A stretch of DNA of 64,000 bases from Roseiflexus castenholzii DSM 13941 (GTDB lineage: Bacteria > Chloroflexota > Chloroflexia > Chloroflexales > Roseiflexaceae): assembly GCF_000017805.1 (NCBI RefSeq), contig NC_009767.1, forward strand, positions 5,376,001 to 5,440,000, given 5' to 3'. Position 1 is the first letter of the stretch, and each line of letters opens with the position of its first letter. The position numbers and the translations under genes were made by a program. Positions 27,268 through 34,646 of the stretch are shown here, in pieces. The notes below the pieces were generated by a model. It saw only the letters and a program-made list of their open reading frames with translations. It made no database searches and was not told the origin of the DNA.

Positions 27268-28950
27268 TTAGACCGGCAACGGCGCATCGTCCGCCAATGC
27301 AGCATCGTTGGCGTCCGCATCGTCGATCAGGTCGATGGAGGAACGAGCGAAACGCAATGCTGCGGCGCGCGCCCGCCCATCGCGCTCCTCTGCCAGCGAC
27401 CAGGCAGCATGGGAGACCAGCAGCGCCAGTTCCAGGCTGCGTCCAATGGTAAGCGCCAGGCGACGCGCCCCGCGTTCCAGGCGCTCACGGTCGCGCGTTT
27501 CACTGAACCAGCGATAGGCATGGTCGAGCGCCGCGCGCGCGCGGAAGCCGGCCGCTGCAAGATCGCTATCACTACTGCCTGACGTCAGTTCGGCCGCCAG
27601 GTCCCTGATCGCGTCCCAGGTTCCCGGTTGCGCCAGCGCGCGCAGCGTATCGAGCGCGAGCACATTGGTCGTGCCTTCCCAGATCGGGAGCACGTGCGCA
27701 TCACGCAGCAGCGCCGGCAGACCGGTGTCCTCCACATAGCCGGCGCCGCCGAAGGCTTCGATCACTTCGCTCATCACATCAACCGCCTGCCGTCCCGTTG
27801 TCAACTTCGTGATCGACGTCAGAACGCGCAATAAATGCTGCTGGCGTTTGTCGGCGGTTCCTGCTTCTTCAGCGCCAAGCAATCCGGCGGTCAGAAAACT
27901 CAGGTGGAAGGCGCCCTCGAATTCCGCCTGCAATGTCGCCAGGGTTTCGGTGTGGAGCGGTTGCCGGTTGAGTGGCGCCTCGAACGCAACCCGCCGACGA
28001 GCATAATCGCGCGCCAGAGCGATACCGCGCCGCATGAACGAGACGGCTGAGACGCTATTCCAGATACGAGTAACCTGAAGCATCGGCACAATCGCGCGCA
28101 CTCCACCATTCAGTGCACCAACCAGGCGTGCCGGAGTTCCTTCCAGACTCAACTCGGCGGTTGGCACCTTGCGGGTTCCAAGTTTGTCTTTCAAGCGGTT
28201 GACGCGAATCCCCTGCAAGCGCCCTTCTTCGTCACGCAGTTCGATGTAGAAGAGCGCCAGTCCGCGGCTGCCTGACGGGTTCCCTTCGGGACGGGCAAGC
28301 GCCAGCGCCATCTGCCCGGTCGTTGCCGAGGTAAACCACTTTCTGCCGAACAACCGCCAGACGCCATCAAAACCGGGGCGAGCAATCGTTTCCGTGCGAC
28401 TGACATCCGAACCGCCGGGCAACTCGGTCATCCACTGCCCGCTCGTCCAGCACCGATCCGGGTCACGACTCGTCAACCGTGGCAAGGCGCGGTCGATCAG
28501 GGCTGCATCGCCTGCCTGAACCAGGGTGCGTGCCGCGCCATCGCTCATCGCCAGTGGACAGGTATACACATCGGTCGAAGGGTGGAACAGGTACACGAGC
28601 GCAAACTGGACCACTCGCGACAGGGCGCCATAAGTGCGCTCATAGGGCAGCGCAACCAGCCCATATTCGGCGGCGAGGCGCGCAGCGCGCTTCCAGAGTG
28701 GTGAGACCTCGATATGGTCGATACGTTCGCCCCAGGCATCCCACTGCGTCAACACCGGCTCATTGAGGCGGTCCGCGAGGTGCAGGCGATAGAGTTCGCC
28801 ACCTGCCAGTTCACCCATCGCCATCATATCGGGTTCGACCTGCGCCAGCACATCGCGCGGCAGCGTGCGCTGCAAGAATGACCGGAGCACCCGGTCGTCA
28901 GTATACTGATTCCCCAGCGTCGGGGACGGCTGATGAAACAACTCCATCAT
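27268..28950 (-). CDS. AidB-like acyl-CoA dehydrogenase
   Basis: A 560-residue flavoprotein of the acyl-CoA dehydrogenase superfamily, closest in layout to AidB (long N-terminal helical domain, then WTSGQWMTELPGGSDVSRTET in the middle domain and EAFGGAGYVEDTGLPALLRD and IWEGTTNVLALD in the C-terminal domain). These enzymes oxidise acyl-CoA at alpha-beta or, for AidB, act in alkylation stress. I chose ATG 28950 (MMELFHQPSP) because a -10 TATAAT lies at 28988-28993 on the minus strand, which excludes the longer starts. It stands alone between a palindrome and a family A repeat. Confidence 0.85.
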   Translation of the reverse strand: MMELFHQPSPTLGNQYTDDRVLRSFLQRTLPRDVLAQVEPDMMAMGELAGGELYRLHLADRLNEPVLTQWDAWGERIDHIEVSPLWKRAARLAAEYGLVALPYERTYGALSRVVQFALVYLFHPSTDVYTCPLAMSDGAARTLVQAGDAALIDRALPRLTSRDPDRCWTSGQWMTELPGGSDVSRTETIARPGFDGVWRLFGRKWFTSATTGQMALALARPEGNPSGSRGLALFYIELRDEEGRLQGIRVNRLKDKLGTRKVPTAELSLEGTPARLVGALNGGVRAIVPMLQVTRIWNSVSAVSFMRRGIALARDYARRRVAFEAPLNRQPLHTETLATLQAEFEGAFHLSFLTAGLLGAEEAGTADKRQQHLLRVLTSITKLTTGRQAVDVMSEVIEAFGGAGYVEDTGLPALLRDAHVLPIWEGTTNVLALDTLRALAQPGTWDAIRDLAAELTSGSSDSDLAAAGFRARAALDHAYRWFSETRDRERLERGARRLALTIGRSLELALLVSHAAWSLAEERDGRARAAALRFARSSIDLIDDADANDAALADDAPLPV

Positions 28951-29073
28951 TGCAGTTCCATTTCTTGTACGCCGATCCGTAGCATCCATTATACAAACTC
29001 TGCACCGACTGCGATTACGCTGACTCCACGCGCCATCGCCGGAGCGCACGGGCGGCGCGTCCACACAAGACAC

Positions 29074-29259
29074 TTCAAGGGCGGACAGCACGCCTGATCA
29101 GAGAAGGCATGCATGGCGTTGGGATGCGCCGTTTTTTCCTCCCCCCCCCCCCCCCCGCCCCGCTCCCGCGCGCGGGAGCGGGGCGACCGGTGCTGCGCGC
29201 GCATTCGTCCCCCGGTAGACGTGCCGGTGTGCGCGCGGGTGTTCGGTCCGCCCTTAAAC
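29074..29259 (+). repeat. family A dispersed repeat, copy 2 (with 16-C tract)
   Basis: A 186-base element from TTCAAGGGCGGACAGCACGC to GGTCCGCCCTTAAAC. The ends AAGGGCGGA / TCCGCCCTT are inverted. It shares GCATGGCGTTGGGATGCGCC with copies 1 and 3 and contains an uninterrupted run of 16 C at 29141-29156 followed by GCCCCGCTCCCGCGCGCGGG. The remaining 280 bases up to the next gene hold a TTCGGGGG/CCCCCGAA hairpin near 29383. Confidence 0.8.
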
Positions 29260-29539
29260 GCAAGACACCCGGACGCGCGCCATCGCCGGAACGGGCGGAA
29301 CGCCCCCGCGCAAGACACCCCGGTTCAGCGAGACGCCATGCGCTGACACTTATGGAAGCTATTCTCCTGCCGACTCCTCTCTTCGGGGGATACCCCCGAA
29401 CCCCTGTTTTAGATGACTGTAGCATTGTTGACTTCGATAAACACGGACCTGCCACATTCCTTTCGTGTGTGAGGTACAATGTCCTTGAACATGCCGCGCC
29501 TGCCAAAGGAATTGCAGCGACAAACCAGGAGAAGAGCGT

Positions 29540-30457
29540 ATGTCTCATCCGGCATATCTCGAACTCTACGAACAGGGTGTGTTGCAGAAACGCGCAGCAG
29601 TTGCGCGCGAACGGCTGGCGTCCTGCACCCTCTGCCCACTGGCATGTCGCGCTGACCGGCTGAACGGTGAGGCAGGCGAGTGTCGCATCGGGAGGGAGGT
29701 CATCGTAGCATCCTATGGTCCGCATTTTGGTGAGGAAGACGTACTGCGCGGATGGCGCGGCTCTGGAACGGTGTTCTTCAGTGGCTGCAACCTGCGCTGT
29801 GTGTACTGCCAGAACTACGACATCAGCCAATTCGCTGGCGGCTATGCCGTCGATGCAGCACAACTGGCGGAGATCTTTCTCGAGGTACAGCGAGAAGGGT
29901 GCCATAACCTCAATCTGGTCACCCCATCCCATGTTGTCGCGCAGATCCTCGATGCGCTGGCAATCGCCGTCCCACGCGGATTGCGCCTGCCCATCGTGTA
30001 CAACACCTCCGGGTATGACTCGGTTGCGGCGCTCAGGCTCCTCGACGGCGTGGTGGACATCTACATGCCGGATGTCAAGTACAGCGACTCGGCGATCGGG
30101 CAGCAGTATTCAGGCATTCCGCACTACTGGGAAGTCGTGCGCCCGGCGCTACGCGAAATGCACCGGCAGGTCGGCGACCTGCGCATCGAGCGCGGTCTGG
30201 CGATGCGCGGGTTACTCATCCGTCATCTCGTGCTTCCGGGACGACTCGCAGGTTCGCAGGAGGCGCTGCGCTTCATCGCTGAGGATATTTCGCGCAATGC
30301 GTGGATCAATCTGATGGACCAGTACCACCCGTCATACCGGGCATACGATTACCCTGAACTGGCGCGGCGGATCACGACCGACGAATACGCCGAAGTCGTC
30401 GCTTACGCCCGCTCGCTGGGACTGCACCGCGGTATTCCGCTGGACACGCGACGATGA
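29540..30457 (+). CDS. PflX-type radical SAM iron-sulfur protein
   Basis: A 305-residue radical SAM enzyme of the PflX/COG1313 group, related to pyruvate formate-lyase activases. The cluster motif CNLRCVYC is near residue 85, after GTVFFSGC. An N-terminal CTLCPLAC, with a further Cys in AGECRIG, suggests a second metal site. The glycine-rich SAM contacts and the region YMPDVKYSD fit the family. ATG 29540 follows CAGGAGAAGAG. The next gene overlaps it by four bases. Such proteins sit near AmmeMemoRadiSam systems in other genomes; no such partner is in this window. The target is unknown. Confidence 0.85.
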   Translation: MSHPAYLELYEQGVLQKRAAVARERLASCTLCPLACRADRLNGEAGECRIGREVIVASYGPHFGEEDVLRGWRGSGTVFFSGCNLRCVYCQNYDISQFAGGYAVDAAQLAEIFLEVQREGCHNLNLVTPSHVVAQILDALAIAVPRGLRLPIVYNTSGYDSVAALRLLDGVVDIYMPDVKYSDSAIGQQYSGIPHYWEVVRPALREMHRQVGDLRIERGLAMRGLLIRHLVLPGRLAGSQEALRFIAEDISRNAWINLMDQYHPSYRAYDYPELARRITTDEYAEVVAYARSLGLHRGIPLDTRR

Positions 30458-30951
30458 GCAGCGACAGTTACGACATTATGCGACGCGCAGTGGTCGAGGC
30501 GCTTGGCGCGCGTCCCACGCCTGAACGCCGCCGGCAGATCGCGGCTGAACTGCGCGCACTGGCGGAACAACAGGAGCGCATGGCAAAACGCGCCGAGGCG
30601 CAACGCCTGCCCGACGTAACCGAGCGACGTGCGGCACACACCGCCGGAATGTACATCCGCATCCGCTACGAAACCGACCCTCACACCGGCGCGCGGCGCA
30701 CCCGTCTTCTCTTCGGCAAACAGGTCTGGTTCGACCTTGGCAGCCCGGAACGAGTCGTCATTCAGCGCGTCGGCTCAGAAATCTGGATTGTTGAGTCGAA
30801 AGGCGAAAGCGGTCTTCACGTCGAAACCGACATCGGGCTGCCGGGATGCATCGTTCCCGACGGCACACCGCTCGACCGATTGGCGCCGGGACGGTACTCC
30901 GCCTCGCTGCGCGCCGGGGCATTGATCATCGGCGCGCAGGAAGAGAAGTAA
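30454..30951 (+). CDS. unknown protein overlapping the radical SAM gene
   Basis: A 165-residue protein that I do not recognise. Residues 20-55 are an Ala/Arg/Glu-rich helix, with RRRQIAAELRALAEQQERMA. The rest is beta-rich (MYIRIRYETDPHTGARRTRL, later RVGSEIWIVESKGE). No Cys clusters or membrane segments. Its ATG overlaps the radical SAM stop by four bases (ATGA), so the two are translationally coupled and may act together, for example as enzyme and substrate or accessory; that is inference. Confidence 0.7.
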   Translation: MSSDSYDIMRRAVVEALGARPTPERRRQIAAELRALAEQQERMAKRAEAQRLPDVTERRAAHTAGMYIRIRYETDPHTGARRTRLLFGKQVWFDLGSPERVVIQRVGSEIWIVESKGESGLHVETDIGLPGCIVPDGTPLDRLAPGRYSASLRAGALIIGAQEEK

Positions 30952-31007
30952 AGAGCAGAGACGACAGTCGTAGCATCCGTGCAATGGCGAAACGAAGGGA
31001 AAACACC

Positions 31008-31778
31008 ATGACCCTGCCCGATTACGAATATCGCGGACTGATGGCGGAGGCGTGGGATTTGTTGCGCGGCGACACGTCGCATTGGGCGGATCGGTTCTTC
31101 TTTCTCGATCTTATCCATCGCTACGGTCAGCCAGCGCTCGATGTCGGCTGCGGCACGGGGCGCCTGCTGCTCGACTATCTGGCACAGGGGATCGACATCG
31201 ACGGCGTGGACAACTCCCCGGAGATGCTGGCAATCTGTCGTCGCAAAGGAGAAGCAATGGGGTTGACGCCGACGGTTTATGAGCAGTATATCGAGCACCT
31301 GGCATTACCGCGTCGCTACCGAACAATCATTGTGCCGTCCAGTTCGCTGCAACTGGTCGTCGATCCATGGGCAGCGCAGGAAGCGATGCGTCGTCTTGTG
31401 GCGCATCTGGAACCGGGAGGGGCGCTTTGCGCATCGATCATGACCCTGTGGCGCCACGGCGATCCGCTGGAGTCGACCTTCGAGCAATCGGCGCAACGTC
31501 CCGACGGCGCCACAATCCGCAGAGTTTCGCGCACTCGCTACGACCCCGCAACCGCCTGCGAGGACTCGGAGGACCGCTATCAGGTCATTGTCGATGGCGT
31601 AGTCATCGCCGAGGAATATTACAGCCGCGCACCGGCTGTGCGTTCATACACGCAGGAACAGGTGCGCACTCTCTTCGAACAGGCAGGGCTGGTGGAGGTG
31701 CGCCTGTTTCATGAATTCACCTTCGACCCGGCGGCGCTCGACGATACATTATTCACCGTTGTCGGAGTAACCGTGTAG
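31008..31778 (+). CDS. class I SAM-dependent methyltransferase
   Basis: A 256-residue methyltransferase. Motif I reads ALDVGCGTGRLLLDYL near residue 43, followed by the acidic residue in IDGVDNSPEML and the motif IV-like TIIVPSSSLQLV. The C-terminal YTQEQVRTLFEQAGLVEVRL is typical of small-molecule methyltransferases of this group. I chose ATG 31008, preceded by GAAGGGA; an in-frame ATG at 30984 also exists. It is 56 bases after the preceding gene on the same strand and may share its transcript. Substrate unknown. Confidence 0.82.
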   Translation: MTLPDYEYRGLMAEAWDLLRGDTSHWADRFFFLDLIHRYGQPALDVGCGTGRLLLDYLAQGIDIDGVDNSPEMLAICRRKGEAMGLTPTVYEQYIEHLALPRRYRTIIVPSSSLQLVVDPWAAQEAMRRLVAHLEPGGALCASIMTLWRHGDPLESTFEQSAQRPDGATIRRVSRTRYDPATACEDSEDRYQVIVDGVVIAEEYYSRAPAVRSYTQEQVRTLFEQAGLVEVRLFHEFTFDPAALDDTLFTVVGVTV

Positions 31779-31788
31779 CCGAAAGCCA

Positions 31789-31817
31789 TTGACAAAAAAA
31801 GAGGCAAAGTTTATATT
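31789..31817 (+). promoter_or_regulatory. sigma-70-type promoter of the toxin-immunity pair
   Basis: TTGACA, 17 bases, TATATT, near the consensus, starts just after the methyltransferase stop. The region around it (31785-31850) is AT-rich against a GC-rich background. It is about 140 bases before the next gene. Confidence 0.75.
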
Positions 31818-31954
31818 TTTGAGCAAGTATTCGTCATTCATCACTCTCCGCAGCAGCACATCAGAAAGGAGGCATCTCAGAAAGTGCGGATGCATATCTA
31901 ACGTCACTCGTCCACCATGCGCTGTACTGGCCATTGATCACCGCGGAGATTCCC

Positions 31955-32581
31955 ATGTCTTATCACATCCCTATTCGGCGCAAAATGCCTCGTGATGGTT
32001 CAGATCATAGCATCGCCTCTTCCCTAAAGATAATCCATGGCGCGGACGATCAATCAGGCGAACACCTGTTAGATACTCCGACGCAAACGCTGCCGGCATT
32101 CAACGACCGGCTTCCCGGTCACACGTTTCACCAGATTCGCATTCATGCCGGGCACAACGCCCCAGAGAGCGGTTCGGCGCCTGGTGCTGCGCCGCCCGCT
32201 TTCAGGGCGCCCCCCATTACTCCCGTTCAGGCGCCAGGTCTGGCGCGTTCCCTCGCCACACCGGTTCGGACGAGCAGTGTGACTCCGATGGTGCAACGGA
32301 AGCCTCCCGTCGGCACAGCGCAATCGATTGCAAATGGGCACGCCTTTACCAAGCACGTCCAGACGCAGCGAGAGTTCCCGGAAATCTCAAGTGTCGGCGA
32401 TTTCGCCACGCTGATCGAGACTATCATTAACAGTCCCGCCGAACACAAAGTCTTGAGCAACGGTCGCGAGGCATTTTGGGATGGCAAAGACACTGTCGTC
32501 ATTTATAATCCCAAGGCTGGCGACAAAGGCACCTGTTTCAGACCCACCGCCGGCAAGAGGTATTTCGACAATCTCGCATAG
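31955..32581 (+). CDS. probable polymorphic toxin with DUF4157-like leader
   Basis: A 208-residue protein. ATG 31955 follows CGGAG at seven bases. Residues 40-66 (PAFNDRLPGHTFHQIRIHAG) resemble the end of a DUF4157 domain, the leader found in cargo of contractile injection systems and related polymorphic toxins. A Pro/Ala linker with VQRK (113-116) follows, also typical. The C-terminal 80 residues begin GHAFTKHV (129-134, HxxxKH) and end in FRPTAGKRYFDNLA, with SNGREAFWDGKDTVVI between; this pattern looks like an RNase-type toxin tip of the BECR class. The small gene after it would be the immunity protein. Role and domain names are from pattern recognition. Confidence 0.65.
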   Translation: MSYHIPIRRKMPRDGSDHSIASSLKIIHGADDQSGEHLLDTPTQTLPAFNDRLPGHTFHQIRIHAGHNAPESGSAPGAAPPAFRAPPITPVQAPGLARSLATPVRTSSVTPMVQRKPPVGTAQSIANGHAFTKHVQTQREFPEISSVGDFATLIETIINSPAEHKVLSNGREAFWDGKDTVVIYNPKAGDKGTCFRPTAGKRYFDNLA

Positions 32582-32599
32582 AGCGAAAGGATGCCATAC

Positions 32600-32806
32600 A
32601 TGCAGACGCTTACCGTTCACCGCGATGGATTGGATGTCCGCCTGTCACTCGACGAATTGATAGCGATCAACAATGCGCTCAACGAAGCAACCAACGCGCT
32701 GGACATCGAGGAATTCGAGACGCGCATGGGGGTTTCCCATGAGTTTGCGCTCGATCTGTTGCGTCAGATTCACGCGGCAATCGGGTTGATCCCGCAGGAT
32801 GAATGA
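32600..32806 (+). CDS. probable immunity protein
   Basis: A 68-residue acidic protein (MQTLTVHRDGLDVRLSLDEL..., with IEEFETRMGVSHEFALDL) that starts 18 bases after the toxin stop. ATG 32600 is chosen because GAAAGG lies at nine bases; ATG 32591 directly abuts that site. Predicted fold: a beta hairpin then three helices. The FETRMG and ALNEA segments match small partner proteins that I recall next to such toxins, but there is no named family here. Position and size support an antitoxin-like immunity role. Confidence 0.6.
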   Translation: MQTLTVHRDGLDVRLSLDELIAINNALNEATNALDIEEFETRMGVSHEFALDLLRQIHAAIGLIPQDE

Positions 32807-32960
32807 TGCTGGCGTTAGATACATGCGTTCCCCCGCAACACCTCCGTGATGCACGGGATGCAAACCGGCGCCAGCGCAGGCAAGAAAGTTGCACGCTCCA
32901 GGCGGCAGACGGGAAGGTGGACGGGCAAGAAGTGGCGGTTCTCAGTTCTCAGATCAGCGA

Positions 32961-34016
32961 TCATCCCCCAACATCATCCGAGGCAACAAACCCGCTCACA
33001 TTGATCGCCACCAATTGAGCCGGGTCCGGCTCGGCGCGCACGTCGATGAGCGCCAGCCACTTAACCCACACAAACCCGCGTTCGCCGGGAGCGACGAGGC
33101 GGGCAGGCGCGCCGTGCCCGTGGCTGAGCGGTTCGCCGCCAACCCGCACTGCGATCAACGTCTCGCGCGCCTGTTCCAGCGGCAGGCTCCAGCGATAGCC
33201 TGTGACCGACACAAACCGCACCCAGCGCGCCTCCGGCAGCACCCCGGCGCGGTCGAGCAGCGCGCCGACCCGTGTGCCGCGCCAATGCTGCGTGGTGTAG
33301 AAGCCGCCAGTGCAATCGAGCGTTGCCGTCAGTTCATCGCGCGCATCGAGTTCATCGTGGCTGACGGCGAATGACTCGCTAACCAGACCGGTCACGCGCA
33401 AACGCCAGGTCGCCACGTCCAGCGGCGCAGGGCGATCCGCCATCCAACTGACGATTGGAAATCCATTACCGCTGAAACTGGCGACCTCACGTGAACCGGT
33501 GAAGCGCCGTTGCGCTCCCGGCAGCCCCAATGTACCAATGAGACGCTCCTGAAGGGGCCAGATCAACGCTGCCCCTAGCGCAAATGCCCCTGCGCGCAGC
33601 GCCTGCCGTCGCGAACGGTCTTCCGTGCGGAGCGGTTTTGCGCGAACAACCATGTGCGCTGAAAGAAGCACGGTCAACACCAGACCGAACAGAATATGCC
33701 AGTTAAGCAGATTGTAGCCGAGCACAACGATGCCGCCGCCGCTCACCCAGGCAATGCCGCAGACAAGCGTGAGAAGCGCCAGCGCCGTGGTTGCCAGCCC
33801 AGCCCAGGCGCGGGGAGACCGAATTCCGGGCAGCAGACGGTTGCGAACGCGCACAAGTTTGGGGATCAGAAGCAGAAACGTCAGATAACCGGTCGCGCCA
33901 TGGAGCGCAAACACCCACCATCCTTCAACTTGCCCGGTGGTTAACGTCCAGAGACCGGTCGCAAACGCAGCGCCGGTTGCCAGCGCCAGGCTCCAGTCTG
34001 TTGTGCGTGGTCGCAT
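32961..34016 (-). CDS. membrane-anchored sulfite-oxidase-like molybdopterin protein
   Basis: A 351-residue protein. The N-terminal half has four transmembrane helices (about residues 8-25, 35-52, 70-90, 100-122) like cytochrome b561-type anchors, with His in LHGATGYL and WHILFG as possible haem ligands. Residues 190-350 form a sulfite-oxidase-type molybdopterin domain with the Mo-ligand Cys in LDCTGGFYTTQHWRG. It resembles YedY/MsrP-like oxidoreductases but with the anchor fused in cis. The ATG overlaps nothing; coaE lies three bases upstream on the same strand (stop at 34020), so they are cotranscribed. Confidence 0.82.
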   Translation of the reverse strand: MRPRTTDWSLALATGAAFATGLWTLTTGQVEGWWVFALHGATGYLTFLLLIPKLVRVRNRLLPGIRSPRAWAGLATTALALLTLVCGIAWVSGGGIVVLGYNLLNWHILFGLVLTVLLSAHMVVRAKPLRTEDRSRRQALRAGAFALGAALIWPLQERLIGTLGLPGAQRRFTGSREVASFSGNGFPIVSWMADRPAPLDVATWRLRVTGLVSESFAVSHDELDARDELTATLDCTGGFYTTQHWRGTRVGALLDRAGVLPEARWVRFVSVTGYRWSLPLEQARETLIAVRVGGEPLSHGHGAPARLVAPGERGFVWVKWLALIDVRAEPDPAQLVAINVSGFVASDDVGG

Positions 34017-34019
34017 CGA

Positions 34020-34634
34020 TCATTCATTCAATGGAATGCGCGCCCATGCCGCATCGACCTGCGCGCGGGTAGCGTCGAGCGCGCCGCTGTTATCGATAAC
34101 TACGTCTGCCTGCGCAATTCGGCTTTCTTGCGGCGGCTGCGCGGCAATGCGCATTCGAGCCTCGGATTCGCTCATGCCGCGTGTCCCCATCAGGCGGCGC
34201 AGTTGCTGATCTGGCGTACACGTCACCACCCACACCGCGTCACACACCGGTTTCCAACCGGCTTCCAGCAGTTTGACCGCATCGATGACCGCAACGCGCG
34301 CATGCGTTGCGACATCATCGAGCCACGCCAGAATGCGCGCATGCACCGCAGGATGCACGATCTGTTCCAGGCGTTGCAATGCCTGTGGATCCGAGAAGAC
34401 CATCGCGCCCAGTCGCTGCCGGTCGATCGGTCCGCCTGGTTCAACCAGGATCGCATCGCCGAACGTTTCGACAATCAGCCGATACACCGGTTCACCTGGT
34501 TGCTGCACCTGGCGGGTCACCTGATCGGCGTCGATCACTGCCGCACCATGGTCCTCGAGCATTGCCAGCACCGTACTTTTACCGCAAGCGATATTACCGG
34601 TCAAGCCAATCAGGTACACCCCTTTGTACGGCAT
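34020..34634 (-). CDS. coaE: dephospho-CoA kinase
   Basis: A 204-residue P-loop kinase that performs the last step of coenzyme A synthesis. The P-loop is GLTGNIACGKST at residues 10-21, followed by VIDADQVTRQV and the lid region with CTPDQQLRRLMGTRGMSESEA. Length and motifs are normal. It is 12 bases downstream of the deaminase-CYTH gene and three bases upstream of the molybdopterin protein gene, on the same strand, so likely one operon. Confidence 0.95.
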   Translation of the reverse strand: MPYKGVYLIGLTGNIACGKSTVLAMLEDHGAAVIDADQVTRQVQQPGEPVYRLIVETFGDAILVEPGGPIDRQRLGAMVFSDPQALQRLEQIVHPAVHARILAWLDDVATHARVAVIDAVKLLEAGWKPVCDAVWVVTCTPDQQLRRLMGTRGMSESEARMRIAAQPPQESRIAQADVVIDNSGALDATRAQVDAAWARIPLNE

Positions 34635-34646
34635 ACGTCTCGCCTC

